The position numbers and the translations under genes are program-made. Below, piece after piece: positions 16,966-28,096 of a stretch of 64,000 bases of DNA. The stretch is from Poseidonocella sedimentorum (GTDB lineage Bacteria > Pseudomonadota > Alphaproteobacteria > Rhodobacterales > Rhodobacteraceae): the NCBI RefSeq assembly GCF_900116005.1, contig NZ_FOYI01000001.1, positions 555,920 through 619,919 on the forward strand, read 5' to 3'. How positions within the stretch are numbered: the stretch's first letter is position 1; the number at the start of each line of letters is the position of its first letter. The notes under the pieces are model-generated. The model was not told the DNA's origin. It made no database searches and worked only from the letters and a program-made list of their open reading frames with translations.

Positions 16966-17849
16966 GCCGGCCCCTCCCGGCGCAGAGCGTCGCCGCCCGC
17001 CGTGGCCTGCCCGTGCGTGAGCCGGCGCATGAGCCGCTCAAGCCCGATCTCGGAGACCCGCGTGAGCGCGAGGTAGAAGACCAGCAGCCCGAGGAAATAC
17101 CACATGCGCCAGTCGCCGTGGGGGTAATCGGTGAAGCGCGGGGTCTTGGTTCCGCCAAGCTCGCGCGCCCAGTAGACGATATCCTCGACCCCGAGCAGGA
17201 AGAGAAGCGGCGTCGCCTTGACCAGCACCATCCACAGGTTCGACAGGCCAGGCAGGGCATAGACCCACATCTGCGGCACGAGGATCCGCCAGAAGCTCTG
17301 GCGCCGGGTCATGCCATAGGCCTCGGCGGTTTCCAGCTGGGCGCGGGGCACGGAGCGCATGGCGCCATAGAGCACGTTGGAGGCAAAGGCGCCGAAGACG
17401 ATGGCGAAGGTGAAGACGGCGATGGCGAAGCCATAGGCCTCATGGATCGCTTGCGGCGCGTTGCCCATCGGGATCTTGGCCGCCGGGCAGACGAGGAAGT
17501 TCGCGCCCTGCCGCACCGGTTCGGTCCAGTCGGGACAGACGACGCGGTGTTTGACCCATTCCAGCGCCTGATCGAGCGCGATGACGAAGAAGAGGAAATA
17601 GGCGATGTCCGGCACGCCGCGCACCATCGCGGTATAGGTCCGGCCCAGCAGCGAGATCGCAAGGATCGACGAGCGCGCCGCGATCGCACCGATGAACCCG
17701 AAGGCCAGCGCGACCGGCGCGGTGACCGCGAGCAGCAGCAGCACTGTGCCGAAGCTCTTGTAGAAATTCATATGCACCCCGGTGGTCAGATAACAACTGA
17801 ACCAGCGGATCCTGTCGAGCGTGTCGGGGTCGGTGCAATAGGAGAACAT
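16962..17849 (-). CDS. Polar amino acid ABC transporter permease (HisQ-type)
   Basis: 295-residue partner permease. Several membrane helices (FGTVLLLLAVTAPVALAFGF near residue 32). The EAA loop reads RAQLETAEAYGMTRRQSFWR. A longer-than-usual periplasmic segment between early helices contains two cysteines (VCPDWTEP and LVCPAAK) that could form a disulfide. Works with the HisM-type permease, the binding protein and the ATPase of the same operon. Confidence 0.9.
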   Translation of the reverse strand: MFSYCTDPDTLDRIRWFSCYLTTGVHMNFYKSFGTVLLLLAVTAPVALAFGFIGAIAARSSILAISLLGRTYTAMVRGVPDIAYFLFFVIALDQALEWVKHRVVCPDWTEPVRQGANFLVCPAAKIPMGNAPQAIHEAYGFAIAVFTFAIVFGAFASNVLYGAMRSVPRAQLETAEAYGMTRRQSFWRILVPQMWVYALPGLSNLWMVLVKATPLLFLLGVEDIVYWARELGGTKTPRFTDYPHGDWRMWYFLGLLVFYLALTRVSEIGLERLMRRLTHGQATAGGDALRREGPA

Positions 17850-17894
17850 GGGGGCAGGGGGCGCCCGCGCACGTGGCGCGCGCCCCGTCTTTGA

Positions 17895-18620
17895 TCAGAA
17901 GGTGCTGGTGTCTTCGCCGAACCACTTGATCAGCAGTTCGTTGAGCGAGCCGTCTTCCTTCATCGAGGTGATGGCCGCGTCGAACTTGGCTTTGAGCTCG
18001 GTGTCGCTTTCGCGCAGGCCAAGGCCGATGCCGCCGCCGAGGGGCACAGGCTCACCCACGAGTTTGAGGCCCGCGTCATTCTCCTCGGCGATCGGCAGGA
18101 GGAAATCGCTGTCGGCAAAGACCGCGTCGGCCTCGCCGCTGCGCACGGCCGCGACGGTCTCGTCGGGCGTGGCGAATTCCAGCAGCGTCGCGCCGGTTTC
18201 GGCCACGTGGCCCGCCTGGATGGTGTTGGTCTGGGCCGCGACGACGCCGCCTTCGAGATCCGCGTCATCGGAGAGCGCCATGTAGCGCGACGCGGTGGGC
18301 GGGTAGTAGTTTTGCGTGAAATCAATGACTTTTTCGCGCTCTTCGGTGATCGACATGCCCGCGATGATGGTGTCGTAGTTGCCCGAGGTCAGGTTGGGGA
18401 TGATCGAATCCCAATCGTTGGTGACCCACTCGCAGGTCAGCTCGGCGCGCGCGCAGAGCTCATCGCCAAGCTCGCGTTCGAAGCCGTCGACTTCGCCTGC
18501 GTCATTGATGAAATTATACGGAGGGTAGGCGCCCTCCGTGCCCATGCGGACGACGTCCTGGGCCAGGGCCATCGTGGCGGTCAGCGCCAGCGCCGCCGTG
18601 CCGAGAAGCAGATGTTTCAT
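17895..18620 (-). CDS. Periplasmic amine/amino acid-binding protein of the ABC importer
   Basis: 241-residue type-3 solute-binding protein. Signal peptide MKHLLLGTAALALTATMALA, with cleavage before QDVVRMG. Ligand-fold motifs are EGAYPPYNFINDAGEVDGFE at the mature N-terminus and AGMSITEEREKVIDFTQNYY. This is the lysine/arginine/ornithine/octopine branch, which binds cationic amino acids or amines. The downstream ligases suggest the imported compound carries a free amine. Confidence 0.9.
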   Translation of the reverse strand: MKHLLLGTAALALTATMALAQDVVRMGTEGAYPPYNFINDAGEVDGFERELGDELCARAELTCEWVTNDWDSIIPNLTSGNYDTIIAGMSITEEREKVIDFTQNYYPPTASRYMALSDDADLEGGVVAAQTNTIQAGHVAETGATLLEFATPDETVAAVRSGEADAVFADSDFLLPIAEENDAGLKLVGEPVPLGGGIGLGLRESDTELKAKFDAAITSMKEDGSLNELLIKWFGEDTSTF

Positions 18621-18648
18621 GGTTGGGAACTCCCTTGTTTATGGTTGG

Positions 18649-19437
18649 TCATGCTGCGCGGGTCGAACTCAGGAAGCCGCGAAGCCGTTCGGATTGCGGG
18701 TTGCCGAAGAGCGCGCCCGGCGGGCCTTCTTCCTCGATCAGCCCTTTGTGCAGGAACACGACGTGGTCAGAGACGTCATGCGCCATTTTCATGTCATGGG
18801 TGACGATCAGCATCGTGCGCCCCTCGGCGGCCAGATCCTTGATCACCCGGACAACCTCCTGCTCCAGCTCGGGGTCGAGCGCGGAGGTGGGCTCGTCAAA
18901 CAGCAGCGCGCGCGGCTCCATGCAGAGCGCGCGGGCGATCGCGGCGCGTTGCTGTTGGCCGCCCGAGAGCTGGGCGGGCCATGCGTCGGCCTTGTCACCG
19001 ATCCCGACCTTGTCGAGATAACCGCGCGCCGCGGCCTCGACCTCGTCGCGCGGACGGCCGAGCACGGTCACCGGCGCTTCCATGACATTGTCGAGAACGC
19101 TCATGTGGGACCAGAGGTTGAACTGCTGGAACACCATCGACAGGTTCGTGCGGATCCGCAGGACCTGCTTGGCGTCGGCCGGACGGCGGGCAAGGCCGGT
19201 GCCTTTCCAGCGGATCGGCTCGCCCTCGAAGAGGATCTCGCCCTGCTGGCTGTCTTCCAGCAGATTGGCGCAGCGCAGGATGGTCGATTTGCCCGAGCCC
19301 GACGAGCCAATGAGCGAGACGACATCGCCGCGCCGCGCGGTGATATCGACGCCGCGGATCACCTCGACATCGCCGTAGGCCTTGTGCAGACCCCGGATAT
19401 CCAGCACCGCAGTGCCCTGTGCCTCGGCTGAACTCAT
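18649..19437 (-). CDS. Amino acid ABC transporter ATP-binding protein
   Basis: 262-residue ATPase. Walker A GSSGSGKST, Q-loop MVFQQFNLWSHM, signature LSGGQQQR, Walker B ALLFDEPTSALD, H-loop VTHDM. The ATG at 19437 (MSSAEAQG) is chosen over one 14 codons upstream because GGAG sits at the right distance. First gene of the eight-gene operon reaching to 11303. The promoter should lie in the 196 bases between it and the TerB-like gene. Confidence 0.93.
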   Translation of the reverse strand: MSSAEAQGTAVLDIRGLHKAYGDVEVIRGVDITARRGDVVSLIGSSGSGKSTILRCANLLEDSQQGEILFEGEPIRWKGTGLARRPADAKQVLRIRTNLSMVFQQFNLWSHMSVLDNVMEAPVTVLGRPRDEVEAAARGYLDKVGIGDKADAWPAQLSGGQQQRAAIARALCMEPRALLFDEPTSALDPELEQEVVRVIKDLAAEGRTMLIVTHDMKMAHDVSDHVVFLHKGLIEEEGPPGALFGNPQSERLRGFLSSTRAA

Positions 19438-19633
19438 CGCCGCTCCATCTTCCCCCCGGGGCCTTGGGTCGCCCGGCACCCGGCACCCGCTGGGCGCCGC
19501 TCAATTCGACATATAAGGACGGAGATTTCAGCGCTTGGCAATGGGGTGCGCCGGGTTTGACTTCGGGTCATTCGGCTCAAATCGGGCGAAAGGCGTCGAA
19601 TCGGGCAGTGTTTCGGGCGATATCGGCGCCTGT

Positions 19634-20074
19634 TCAGCCGCGTGTCTCGATGCGCTGCCGCGCCATCGCGCTGTCCACGTCCGTCACGCCCAGAAGCGAT
19701 GTCACGAGGCGCAAAAGCGAGTCCTCCTCATGATCGCGCGCGCCATCGGCCAGCGCCACCTGCCACAGGGCCTCGATCACAGCCAGCCGGTCCTCATAAG
19801 GCACTGTGTCCTTGATCGCGCGGGTGAAACGCACCGTGTCGGGCGCCTCGGCCTCCAGCGCCTCGGCCTCGCCGCGCAGGGCGCGCGCATCCGGCTCCGA
19901 TAGCCCGTAACGGGCCGTGAGCACACGGTCGATTCGCGCGATCTCGGCGGCCGCATAATCGCCATCGGAGCGCGCCAGCCGGACCATGAGCGCCGCGAGG
20001 GCAAGCCGACCGTCCGCTTCGGTCAGCGGCGCGGGCTCGGGGGCGAGGAGGGATTTGAGAAAGTCACCAAACAT
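19634..20074 (-). CDS. TerB-family (tellurite-resistance-like) protein
   Basis: 146-residue soluble helical protein. The start is MFGDFLKSLLAPEP at 20074. The TerB-like domain is recognisable from paired acidic motifs that bind metal in this family (VRLARSDGDYAAAEIARID and VALADGARDHEEDSLLRLV). Single-domain TerB proteins are common in Rhodobacteraceae, where the function is unknown; tellurite resistance should not be assumed. It is 58 bases downstream of ppk2 on the same strand. Confidence 0.8.
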   Translation of the reverse strand: MFGDFLKSLLAPEPAPLTEADGRLALAALMVRLARSDGDYAAAEIARIDRVLTARYGLSEPDARALRGEAEALEAEAPDTVRFTRAIKDTVPYEDRLAVIEALWQVALADGARDHEEDSLLRLVTSLLGVTDVDSAMARQRIETRG

Positions 20075-20132
20075 CCGCTCGATATAGTCGGTCCGCCCGG
20101 GAAGGGCAAACCGCCAGGCCAAAACTTTCGCC

Positions 20133-21104
20133 TCAGTACTTGGAGGGGACGTACAGCTCGGGCGGCAGCACCGCGCGCTCGTAGTCGGGGTTGAAGACCC
20201 GGTCGGGCAGTTCGACCTCCTCGTGCGGCACGTCTTCGTAGGGGAAGAGCGAGAGCAGGTGGTCGATGCAGTTGAGCCGCGCGCGTTTCTTGTCATTGCC
20301 GGGGACGATGTACCACGGGCTCTCGGGGATGTTGGTGCGCGCCAGCATCTCTTCCTTGGCCTTGGTGTATTGCTCCCAGCGGACGCGCGATTGCAGGTCC
20401 ATGGGCGAGAGTTTCCACTGTTTGAGCGGGTCGTGGATGCGCATGAGGAATCGCATCTGCTGTTCTTCATCCGTTACCGAGAACCAGTATTTCACAAGGT
20501 GAATGCCCGACCGGCGCAGCATCCGCTCGAATTCTGGCACGTCCTCGAAGAACTGCTCGACCTCGTCTTCGCCGGCAAAGCCCATGACCCGCTCGACCCC
20601 CGCGCGGTTGTACCAGGAGCGGTCAAAGAGCACGATCTCGCCGCCTGCGGGCAGGTGCGGGACGTAGCGCTGGAAATACCACTGGGTCTTTTCGCGGTCC
20701 GACGGGGCGGGCAGGGCCACGGTCCGGACAACGCGAGGGTTGAGCCGCTGGGAGATGCGCTTGATCACGCCGCCCTTGCCGGCGCTGTCGCGGCCCTCGA
20801 AGATGACGACGACCTTCTTGCGGTGATAGACCACCCAGTCCTGAAGCCGGATCAACTCGGCCTGAAGCCGCAGGAGCGATTTGAAATACTCCGGGCGCGG
20901 GATCGTCGGCCCATGGGCGGCGCGGTAGATCTCGCGGATCTTCATCGACAGCACCGCGTCCTCAAGCTCGATCTCGTAGTCTTCGTCGAGCGTGTCGGCG
21001 AGTTCGGTCTCGAGCCAGTCGCGGGGATCGGGGTCGGTGGGCGTCTCGGCGGGTGTCTCGGTGGGTGTGTCGGTGGGTGTGTCGGTGGGTCTGTCGGTGG
21101 GCAT
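20133..21104 (-). CDS. ppk2: Polyphosphate kinase 2 (PPK2 family)
   Basis: 323-residue kinase that transfers phosphate between polyphosphate and nucleotides. Walker A-like loop FEGRDSAGKGG (about residues 101-111), Walker B region VLFDRSWYNRAGVERVMGF, and the lid segment with conserved Arg residues. The first 25 residues are a low-complexity T/P/E/D repeat (PTDTPTDTPTETP) encoded by a 12-bp DNA repeat, not part of the enzyme fold. Single PPK2 domain; whether GDP, ADP or NMP is the acceptor cannot be told by eye. Confidence 0.9.
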   Translation of the reverse strand: MPTDRPTDTPTDTPTETPAETPTDPDPRDWLETELADTLDEDYEIELEDAVLSMKIREIYRAAHGPTIPRPEYFKSLLRLQAELIRLQDWVVYHRKKVVVIFEGRDSAGKGGVIKRISQRLNPRVVRTVALPAPSDREKTQWYFQRYVPHLPAGGEIVLFDRSWYNRAGVERVMGFAGEDEVEQFFEDVPEFERMLRRSGIHLVKYWFSVTDEEQQMRFLMRIHDPLKQWKLSPMDLQSRVRWEQYTKAKEEMLARTNIPESPWYIVPGNDKKRARLNCIDHLLSLFPYEDVPHEEVELPDRVFNPDYERAVLPPELYVPSKY

Positions 21105-21105
21105 C
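21034..21105. repeat. 12-bp tandem repeat in the 5' end of ppk2
   Basis: Six imperfect copies of TCGGTGGGTGTG (plus strand) lie side by side and encode the P-T-D/E-T repeat at the PPK2 N-terminus. Two central copies are identical. Since 12 is a multiple of three, copy-number change would keep the frame. Confidence 0.85.
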
Positions 21106-21242
21106 GGAATTCCGTTCGCGCTGTCGTCTCGGGGCGTCTCGGTCCCGCGTGCGGCGGGGCCGAGCCCGGTTTACCCTGCGAAGTGTAACAGTCGCATCAC
21201 GGTTTTCCGACACCCGCATTGAGGCGCCGCGATCAAGCGCGA

Positions 21243-22886
<1,644 letters not shown>

Positions 22887-23061
22887 GCGCTCTCGCTCCC
22901 GTGATTTGTCGGCGCGTTCCGCCTGAATTGCTCACTGCTCGCCACGGTCGAAAAACCGCGGCATCACGGGACTTGAATACTAAGAGATTCGGCGCGCCAG
23001 CGCAACAGTACCCGCAATATCGTGTTGGCAGAACCTGCCGCTTCTCAATATTTTGAGACGT

Positions 23062-23427
23062 CTAGTCCGCGCTCGGCACCAGCGGAGCATCGTCGGCCGA
23101 GGGGGGCAGCAGCGAGCCGCCCTCCATTCCGGGCAGAATCGGCGCGTCCGCGCCGCTCTCGATCGGCGCGTCGCCGAGCCGGTCGATGACCGAGGTCCCG
23201 GCGCTGTTGGAGGCCGCGAAAACCGTCAGGGCGATCGAGGTGCAGATGAAGGCCGCGGCGAGATACCACGTCAGTTTGCCGAGCGCGGTTGCCGCCGCCC
23301 GGCCGGAGATCGCGCCGCCGCCACCGCCGCCCATGGAGCCCAGACCGCCCTCGTTACGCTGAAGCAGAACCACCCCGATGAGGGCGAGTGCGAGCAGCAA
23401 GTGGACGATGAGCAGGACGTTTTCCAT
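23062..23427 (-). CDS. secG: Protein translocase subunit SecG
   Basis: 121-residue SecYEG accessory subunit. First membrane helix NVLLIVHLLLALALIGVVLL, then the conserved QRNEGGLGSMGGGGGG loop, then a second helix (YLAAAFICTSIALTVF). The C-terminal tail is Pro/Asp-rich and variable, as in other alphaproteobacteria. secG followed by pyrG is a common alphaproteobacterial gene order. Confidence 0.95.
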   Translation of the reverse strand: MENVLLIVHLLLALALIGVVLLQRNEGGLGSMGGGGGGAISGRAAATALGKLTWYLAAAFICTSIALTVFAASNSAGTSVIDRLGDAPIESGADAPILPGMEGGSLLPPSADDAPLVPSAD

Positions 23428-23635
23428 AAGGCGGTTCCGAAGCGTCGGTTCTGAGGGTCCGCGACGACTTAGGGCAATCGGCGCGACACTGCAAGGCGAT
23501 GCATGCGCAAATCCGATTTACACTTCCTTCAGACATTTGAGGAAGAGATTAAAACCGGATGGCCCGGCTCCGGGCGATGTCCCGGAATTACCCGCCAGGA
23601 AGGATCGCCACGACGATGTGGCGGAGATTGATTGC

Positions 23636-24691
23636 ATGAGCAGTACAAGTGTTCTGATCGTTGACGACAGCGCCACGCAGCGCAGACTGATCGCCGATGC
23701 TCTTTCGTCGCACCCCGATATCGAGATCGCCGGCGAGGCGGCCGATGCCTACGAAGCGCGCGATCTCGTCAAGCAGCGCAACCCCGATGTGCTGACCCTC
23801 GATGTCGAGATGCCTGGGATGAACGGGTTGGAATTCCTTGGCCGGCTGATGCGGGCGCGCCCGCGTCCGGTGATCATGGTGTCCAGCCATACATCGCGCG
23901 GCGACGATGCCGCGATCCGGGCGCTCTCGATGGGGGCGGTGGCCTGTATCGGCAAGCCGTCGGGCGGCAATCCGGGCAATCTCTATCGCAAGCTGCCCGA
24001 GCTTGTGCGCCTCGCTTCCGGGGCGCGGATGCATCAGGTCACTCCGGCGGAAGGCAAGGATGAGCGCCGACTGCGCCCCCGCCCCGTGGTTGACGAAAGC
24101 TTTCGGCCCGGCAACTGGCTAGTGGCGATCGGCTCCTCGACGGGCGGTGTCGAAGCGCTGACCGCAGTCCTGTCGCACTATCCCGCGCTTTGCCCGCCGA
24201 CGGTGATCAGCCAGCACATGCCGGAAAACTTCCTGCGCAGCCTCGCGACCCGGCTCGACAACTTCCTGCCGCCCAAGGTCTCGCTCGCCAAGGATGGCGA
24301 TCTGCTGGAGCCCGGCCGCGTCTTCATCGCGCCCGGCGATCGCCATGTGGAAATTCGCGGGACCGACGGGCGCTGCCGCATCGCGCTATCCGATGCGCCG
24401 GCCGAGAACGGCCACCGGCCGTCCGTCGATGTGATGTTTCGCTCGCTTGTGCCGAAGGCGCGCAAGGTTCTGGCGGTGCAGCTCACCGGCATGGGCAACG
24501 ACGGCGCGGCCGAGATGCTCTCCCTGCGCAAGGCCGGGGCGCGCACCATCGGACAGGACAAGGCGACCTCGATGATCTACGGCATGCCCGCGCGCGCTTT
24601 CGAGCTCGGCGCGGTGGAGCGGCAGCTCCCGCTGGAGCAGATCGGCGCGGCGATCCTCGACCAGACGCGGCGCGTCGCCCGCCCGAACTGA
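23636..24691 (+). CDS. cheB: Chemotaxis response regulator protein-glutamate methylesterase CheB
   Basis: 351 residues. The receiver domain has the phospho-acceptor Asp in LTLDVEMPGMNG (about residue 56). The C-terminal methylesterase has its catalytic residues in GSSTGG (Ser), SQHMP (His) and GMGNDGA (Asp). It removes methyl groups from chemoreceptors when phosphorylated. The start is MSSTSVLIVDDSATQ with GGAG upstream; a longer open frame to the left is non-coding. No other che genes are in the window, so this is a detached copy. Confidence 0.93.
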   Translation: MSSTSVLIVDDSATQRRLIADALSSHPDIEIAGEAADAYEARDLVKQRNPDVLTLDVEMPGMNGLEFLGRLMRARPRPVIMVSSHTSRGDDAAIRALSMGAVACIGKPSGGNPGNLYRKLPELVRLASGARMHQVTPAEGKDERRLRPRPVVDESFRPGNWLVAIGSSTGGVEALTAVLSHYPALCPPTVISQHMPENFLRSLATRLDNFLPPKVSLAKDGDLLEPGRVFIAPGDRHVEIRGTDGRCRIALSDAPAENGHRPSVDVMFRSLVPKARKVLAVQLTGMGNDGAAEMLSLRKAGARTIGQDKATSMIYGMPARAFELGAVERQLPLEQIGAAILDQTRRVARPN

Positions 24692-24832
24692 GCCTACGGA
24701 CCCGCCCCGCACAAGGGCCCCGGCGCCGGTGCGCCCCGCGCCAAATGACGCTGACCGCGATTTACCGGTTTCCCCCCCGCATCCCGCCGGATATATCGGC
24801 ACGGGTTTCAATCCGCTGACCGGGAGAACGGA

Positions 24833-26125
24833 ATGGCGAACGTGGTTGTCGTGGGCGCACAATGGGGCGACGAGGGCAAAGGCAAGATCGTGGACTGGCT
24901 GAGCGAGCGGGCGGACGTGATCGCGCGCTTTCAGGGCGGGCATAACGCCGGCCATACGCTCGTCATCGACGGCGAGGTCTACAAGCTGCACGCGCTGCCG
25001 TCCGGGGTCGTGCGCGGCGGCAAGCTTTCGGTGATCGGCAACGGGGTTGTGCTCGACCCGTGGCACCTCCTGGGCGAGATCGAGACGATCCGCGCGCAAG
25101 GCGTCGAGATCACCCCCGAGACGCTGATGATCGCGGAGAACACGCCGCTCATCCTGCCGTTCCACGGCGAGCTCGACCGCGCGCGGGAGGGCCAGAACGC
25201 CATGGCCAAGATCGGCACCACCGGCCGCGGTATCGGTCCGGCTTATGAGGACAAGGTGGGCCGCCGGGTCATCCGGGTCGCCGATCTGGCCGACCGCGCG
25301 ACGCTGGAGACGCGCGTCGACCGGGCGCTGGTCCACCACAACGCGCTGCGCGCCGGGCTCGGGCTTGAGCCCATCGACCGCGACGGGCTGATCGCCAAGC
25401 TTGAAGAGATCGCGCCCGAGATCCTGAAATTCGCGGCCCCGGTCTGGAAGGTGCTCAACGAAAAGCGCAAGGCGGGCAAGCGGATCCTCTTCGAAGGGGC
25501 GCAGGGCGCGCTGCTCGACATCGATTTCGGCACCTATCCCTTCGTGACCTCCTCCAACGTCATCGCGGGGCAGGCAGCGACCGGGACGGGCATCGGACCC
25601 GGCGCGATCGACTTCGTGCTCGGGATCGTCAAGGCCTACACCACCCGCGTCGGCGAGGGGCCGTTCCCGACCGAGCTCGACGACGCCGACGGCCAGCAGC
25701 TCGGCGAGCGCGGTCATGAGTTCGGCACGACCACCGGGCGCAAGCGCCGCTGTGGCTGGTTCGACGCCTGCCTCGTGCGCCAGACCTGCGCCACCAGCGG
25801 CGTCAACGGCATCGCGCTGACCAAGCTCGACGTGCTCGACGGGTTCGAGACGCTCAAGATCTGTACCGGCTACGCGCTCGATGGCGAGGTGCTCGATTAC
25901 CTGCCGACCGCGGCCGACCGGCAGGCGCGCTGTACGCCGGTCTACGAGGAGATGCCGGGCTGGAGCGACTCGACCGAAGGGGCGCGGAGCTGGGCCGATC
26001 TTCCGGCCAACGCGATCAAATACGTCCGCCGCGTCGAGGAGCTGATCGGCTGCCCCGTCGCGCTGCTGTCCACCTCGCCGGAGCGGGAGGACACGATCCT
26101 CGTCACCGATCCGTTCTCGGACTGA
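24833..26125 (+). CDS. purA: Adenylosuccinate synthetase
   Basis: 430-residue enzyme of AMP synthesis (IMP + aspartate + GTP). N-terminal GTP loop [20 protein letters not shown], followed by QGGHNAGHT. Later motifs are [16 protein letters not shown] and [13 protein letters not shown]. Full length; the start ATG follows GGGAGAACGGA. A small DUF2842 gene follows 7 bases downstream. Confidence 0.98.
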   Translation: MANVVVVGAQWGDEGKGKIVDWLSERADVIARFQGGHNAGHTLVIDGEVYKLHALPSGVVRGGKLSVIGNGVVLDPWHLLGEIETIRAQGVEITPETLMIAENTPLILPFHGELDRAREGQNAMAKIGTTGRGIGPAYEDKVGRRVIRVADLADRATLETRVDRALVHHNALRAGLGLEPIDRDGLIAKLEEIAPEILKFAAPVWKVLNEKRKAGKRILFEGAQGALLDIDFGTYPFVTSSNVIAGQAATGTGIGPGAIDFVLGIVKAYTTRVGEGPFPTELDDADGQQLGERGHEFGTTTGRKRRCGWFDACLVRQTCATSGVNGIALTKLDVLDGFETLKICTGYALDGEVLDYLPTAADRQARCTPVYEEMPGWSDSTEGARSWADLPANAIKYVRRVEELIGCPVALLSTSPEREDTILVTDPFSD

Positions 26126-26132
26126 GCGGGCC

Positions 26133-26366
26133 ATGCGCTATCGCACCCGCCGCCGCCTGTCGCTCCTGATCCTGCTGGTCGGGCTGCCGGTCTACATCAT
26201 TCTGGCGGTGTGGCTGGTGAGCCTGCTCGATCGCCCGCCGCTCTGGGCCGAGTTTGTGCTCTACGTGGCGCTTGGCCTCGTCTGGGCCTTTCCGCTCAAG
26301 GCGGTGTTCCGGGGCGTGGGGCAGGCCGAGCCGGACGCCGCACCTGGCCGGGACGGCGAGGGCTGA
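26133..26366 (+). CDS. DUF2842-like small membrane protein
   Basis: 77 residues with two predicted membrane helices (LSLLILLVGLPVYIILAVWL and FVLYVALGLVWAFPLKAVF). An Arg-rich N-terminus (MRYRTRRRLS) predicts an inside start, and the short tail is Gly/Asp-rich. This matches the DUF2842 family found in Rhodobacteraceae next to purA. Function unknown. Confidence 0.8.
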   Translation: MRYRTRRRLSLLILLVGLPVYIILAVWLVSLLDRPPLWAEFVLYVALGLVWAFPLKAVFRGVGQAEPDAAPGRDGEG

Positions 26367-26408
26367 GATGATCGGCGCGCGATCCGGGCCGCATTCGGGG
26401 AGCGCGGC

Positions 26409-27080
26409 GTGATCCTGCGCTCGGACCAGCCGCTCACGCTCATCGGAGGCGGCGCGGTGAGCGACGCGGGCTTTGACGCGGCACTTGCGCACGCGCCGAG
26501 GATCGTCGCGGCGGATGGCGGCGCGCGCCACGCGCTGGCGCGCGGACAGATGCCCGAGGCGGTGATCGGCGATATGGATTCGATCCGCGCCGGGGAGATC
26601 TCGGCGCTGCCCGCAGACCGGCTCCACCGGATCGACGAGCAGGACAGCACGGATTTCGACAAAGTGCTGCGCAACGTGGAGACGCCGCTGTTTCTCGGGC
26701 TGGGCTTTCTCGGCGCGCGGCTCGATCATGAGTTGGCCGTGCTCAATACGCTGGTGCGCCAGCCGCACAAGCGCGGGGTCCTGATCGGAGAGCGGGATAT
26801 CGCGCTGCTCTTGCCCCCCGCGCTGCGGCTGGACCTCGCGCCCGGCACGCGGGTCTCGCTCTTTCCGTTCGGGCCGGCCTCGGGGACAAGCGACGGGCTG
26901 CGCTGGCCGATCGGCGGGATCGGGTTCTCGCCCGATGGGCGTGTGGGGACATCCAACATCGCCGACGGCGCGGTCTATCTTGCGATGACGACGGCCAAGA
27001 TGCTGCTCATGCTGCCGACCGATTGCCTCGGCGCGATGCTCGACGGGCTGGCGGAGGCGCCCCGGTGGGATAGCCTCTGA
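26409..27080 (+). CDS. Thiamine pyrophosphokinase
   Basis: 223-residue enzyme converting thiamine to thiamine diphosphate with ATP. GTG start preceded by GGGGAG. Motifs of the family are VAADGGARHAL and AVIGDMDSI (substrate and metal), EQDSTDFDKVL, and LGFLGARLDHELAVLN. The C-terminal half is the beta-sandwich domain (GTSNIADGAVYLAM). Confidence 0.9.
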   Translation: MILRSDQPLTLIGGGAVSDAGFDAALAHAPRIVAADGGARHALARGQMPEAVIGDMDSIRAGEISALPADRLHRIDEQDSTDFDKVLRNVETPLFLGLGFLGARLDHELAVLNTLVRQPHKRGVLIGERDIALLLPPALRLDLAPGTRVSLFPFGPASGTSDGLRWPIGGIGFSPDGRVGTSNIADGAVYLAMTTAKMLLMLPTDCLGAMLDGLAEAPRWDSL

Positions 27081-27285
27081 CCCCTGGCCCTGACCCCCGC
27101 CCCTGATCCCCGGCGCCGCGCGAGGGGCGGGGCAAGGCAATTGCGCGCTTCCGCGCACGCGTTTCTGCCCGGTGGGGGCGCGACGCGCCGTCTTGGCGGG
27201 CGCGCCACGTTGAGCGCGCGAAAGCGCTCGCACCCGCCGCGGGGCTTCTCTATAAGACGGCGGAAACGCGCAAGGAGCCCCTGTC

Positions 27286-28074
27286 ATGTCCGCAAGCAAC
27301 TCCCCCATTGATCTCGCCAAGCTGGTCGCCGCGCGGCGCGCGGTGGATTTCGTGGAGAGCGGGATGCGGGTCGGGCTGGGCACCGGGAGCACGGCGGCGC
27401 ATATGGTGCGCGAGCTGGGGCGCCGGGTGCGCGAGGAGGGGCTTGAGATCGTCGGCGTGCCGACCTCGACCGCGACAGCGCGGCTTGCAGAGGAGCTTGG
27501 CATCCCGCTCACCACGCTCAACGAGGCCGGATCGCTCGATGTGACCATCGACGGCGCGGATGAGTTTGACGACACGCTGACCCTGATCAAGGGCGGCGGC
27601 GGGGCGCTGTTGCAGGAGAAGATCGTCGCGGCGGCGTCGGAGCGGATGATCGTCATCGCCGACGCCGGCAAGCACGTGGGCACCCTGGGCGCCTTTCCCT
27701 TGCCGGTCGAGGTCCTTGAGTTCGGGATGCAAAGCACGCGGCGCCATATCGCAGCGCTGCTGGATGAGGCGGATGTGTCCGGGCGCGAGGCGGTTTTTCG
27801 TGAGCGCGATGGCGCGCGTTTCGTCACCGATGAGGGCAACCACATTCTCGATCTGCATCTGGGCCGGATCGGCGATGCGCGCCGGCTGGCCACCGCGCTC
27901 AACACCGTGCCGGGTGTGGTGGAGAACGGGCTTTTCATCGACCTGTGCGACACGGTGATCATCGGGCACAGTGACGGGCGGGTGGAGATCGGCGATCTGG
28001 CCTCCGGGGCCTTTACCGAGGAACATGGCACCGGCGAAGAGGGCGAGAACCTGTTTCGCGACATCGCCGGCTGA
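27286..28074 (+). CDS. rpiA: Ribose-5-phosphate isomerase A
   Basis: 262-residue pentose phosphate enzyme interconverting ribose 5-phosphate and ribulose 5-phosphate. Diagnostic motifs: GLGTGSTAAHMV (phosphate loop), DVTIDGADEFD, LIKGGGGALLQEKIVAAAS (catalytic Asp/Glu/Lys region). AAGGAG precedes the ATG. gor follows 22 bases downstream, so the pair may feed NADPH-linked metabolism together. Confidence 0.96.
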   Translation: MSASNSPIDLAKLVAARRAVDFVESGMRVGLGTGSTAAHMVRELGRRVREEGLEIVGVPTSTATARLAEELGIPLTTLNEAGSLDVTIDGADEFDDTLTLIKGGGGALLQEKIVAAASERMIVIADAGKHVGTLGAFPLPVEVLEFGMQSTRRHIAALLDEADVSGREAVFRERDGARFVTDEGNHILDLHLGRIGDARRLATALNTVPGVVENGLFIDLCDTVIIGHSDGRVEIGDLASGAFTEEHGTGEEGENLFRDIAG

Positions 28075-28096
28075 TCCGGGCTAGAGGAGTTTTGAC

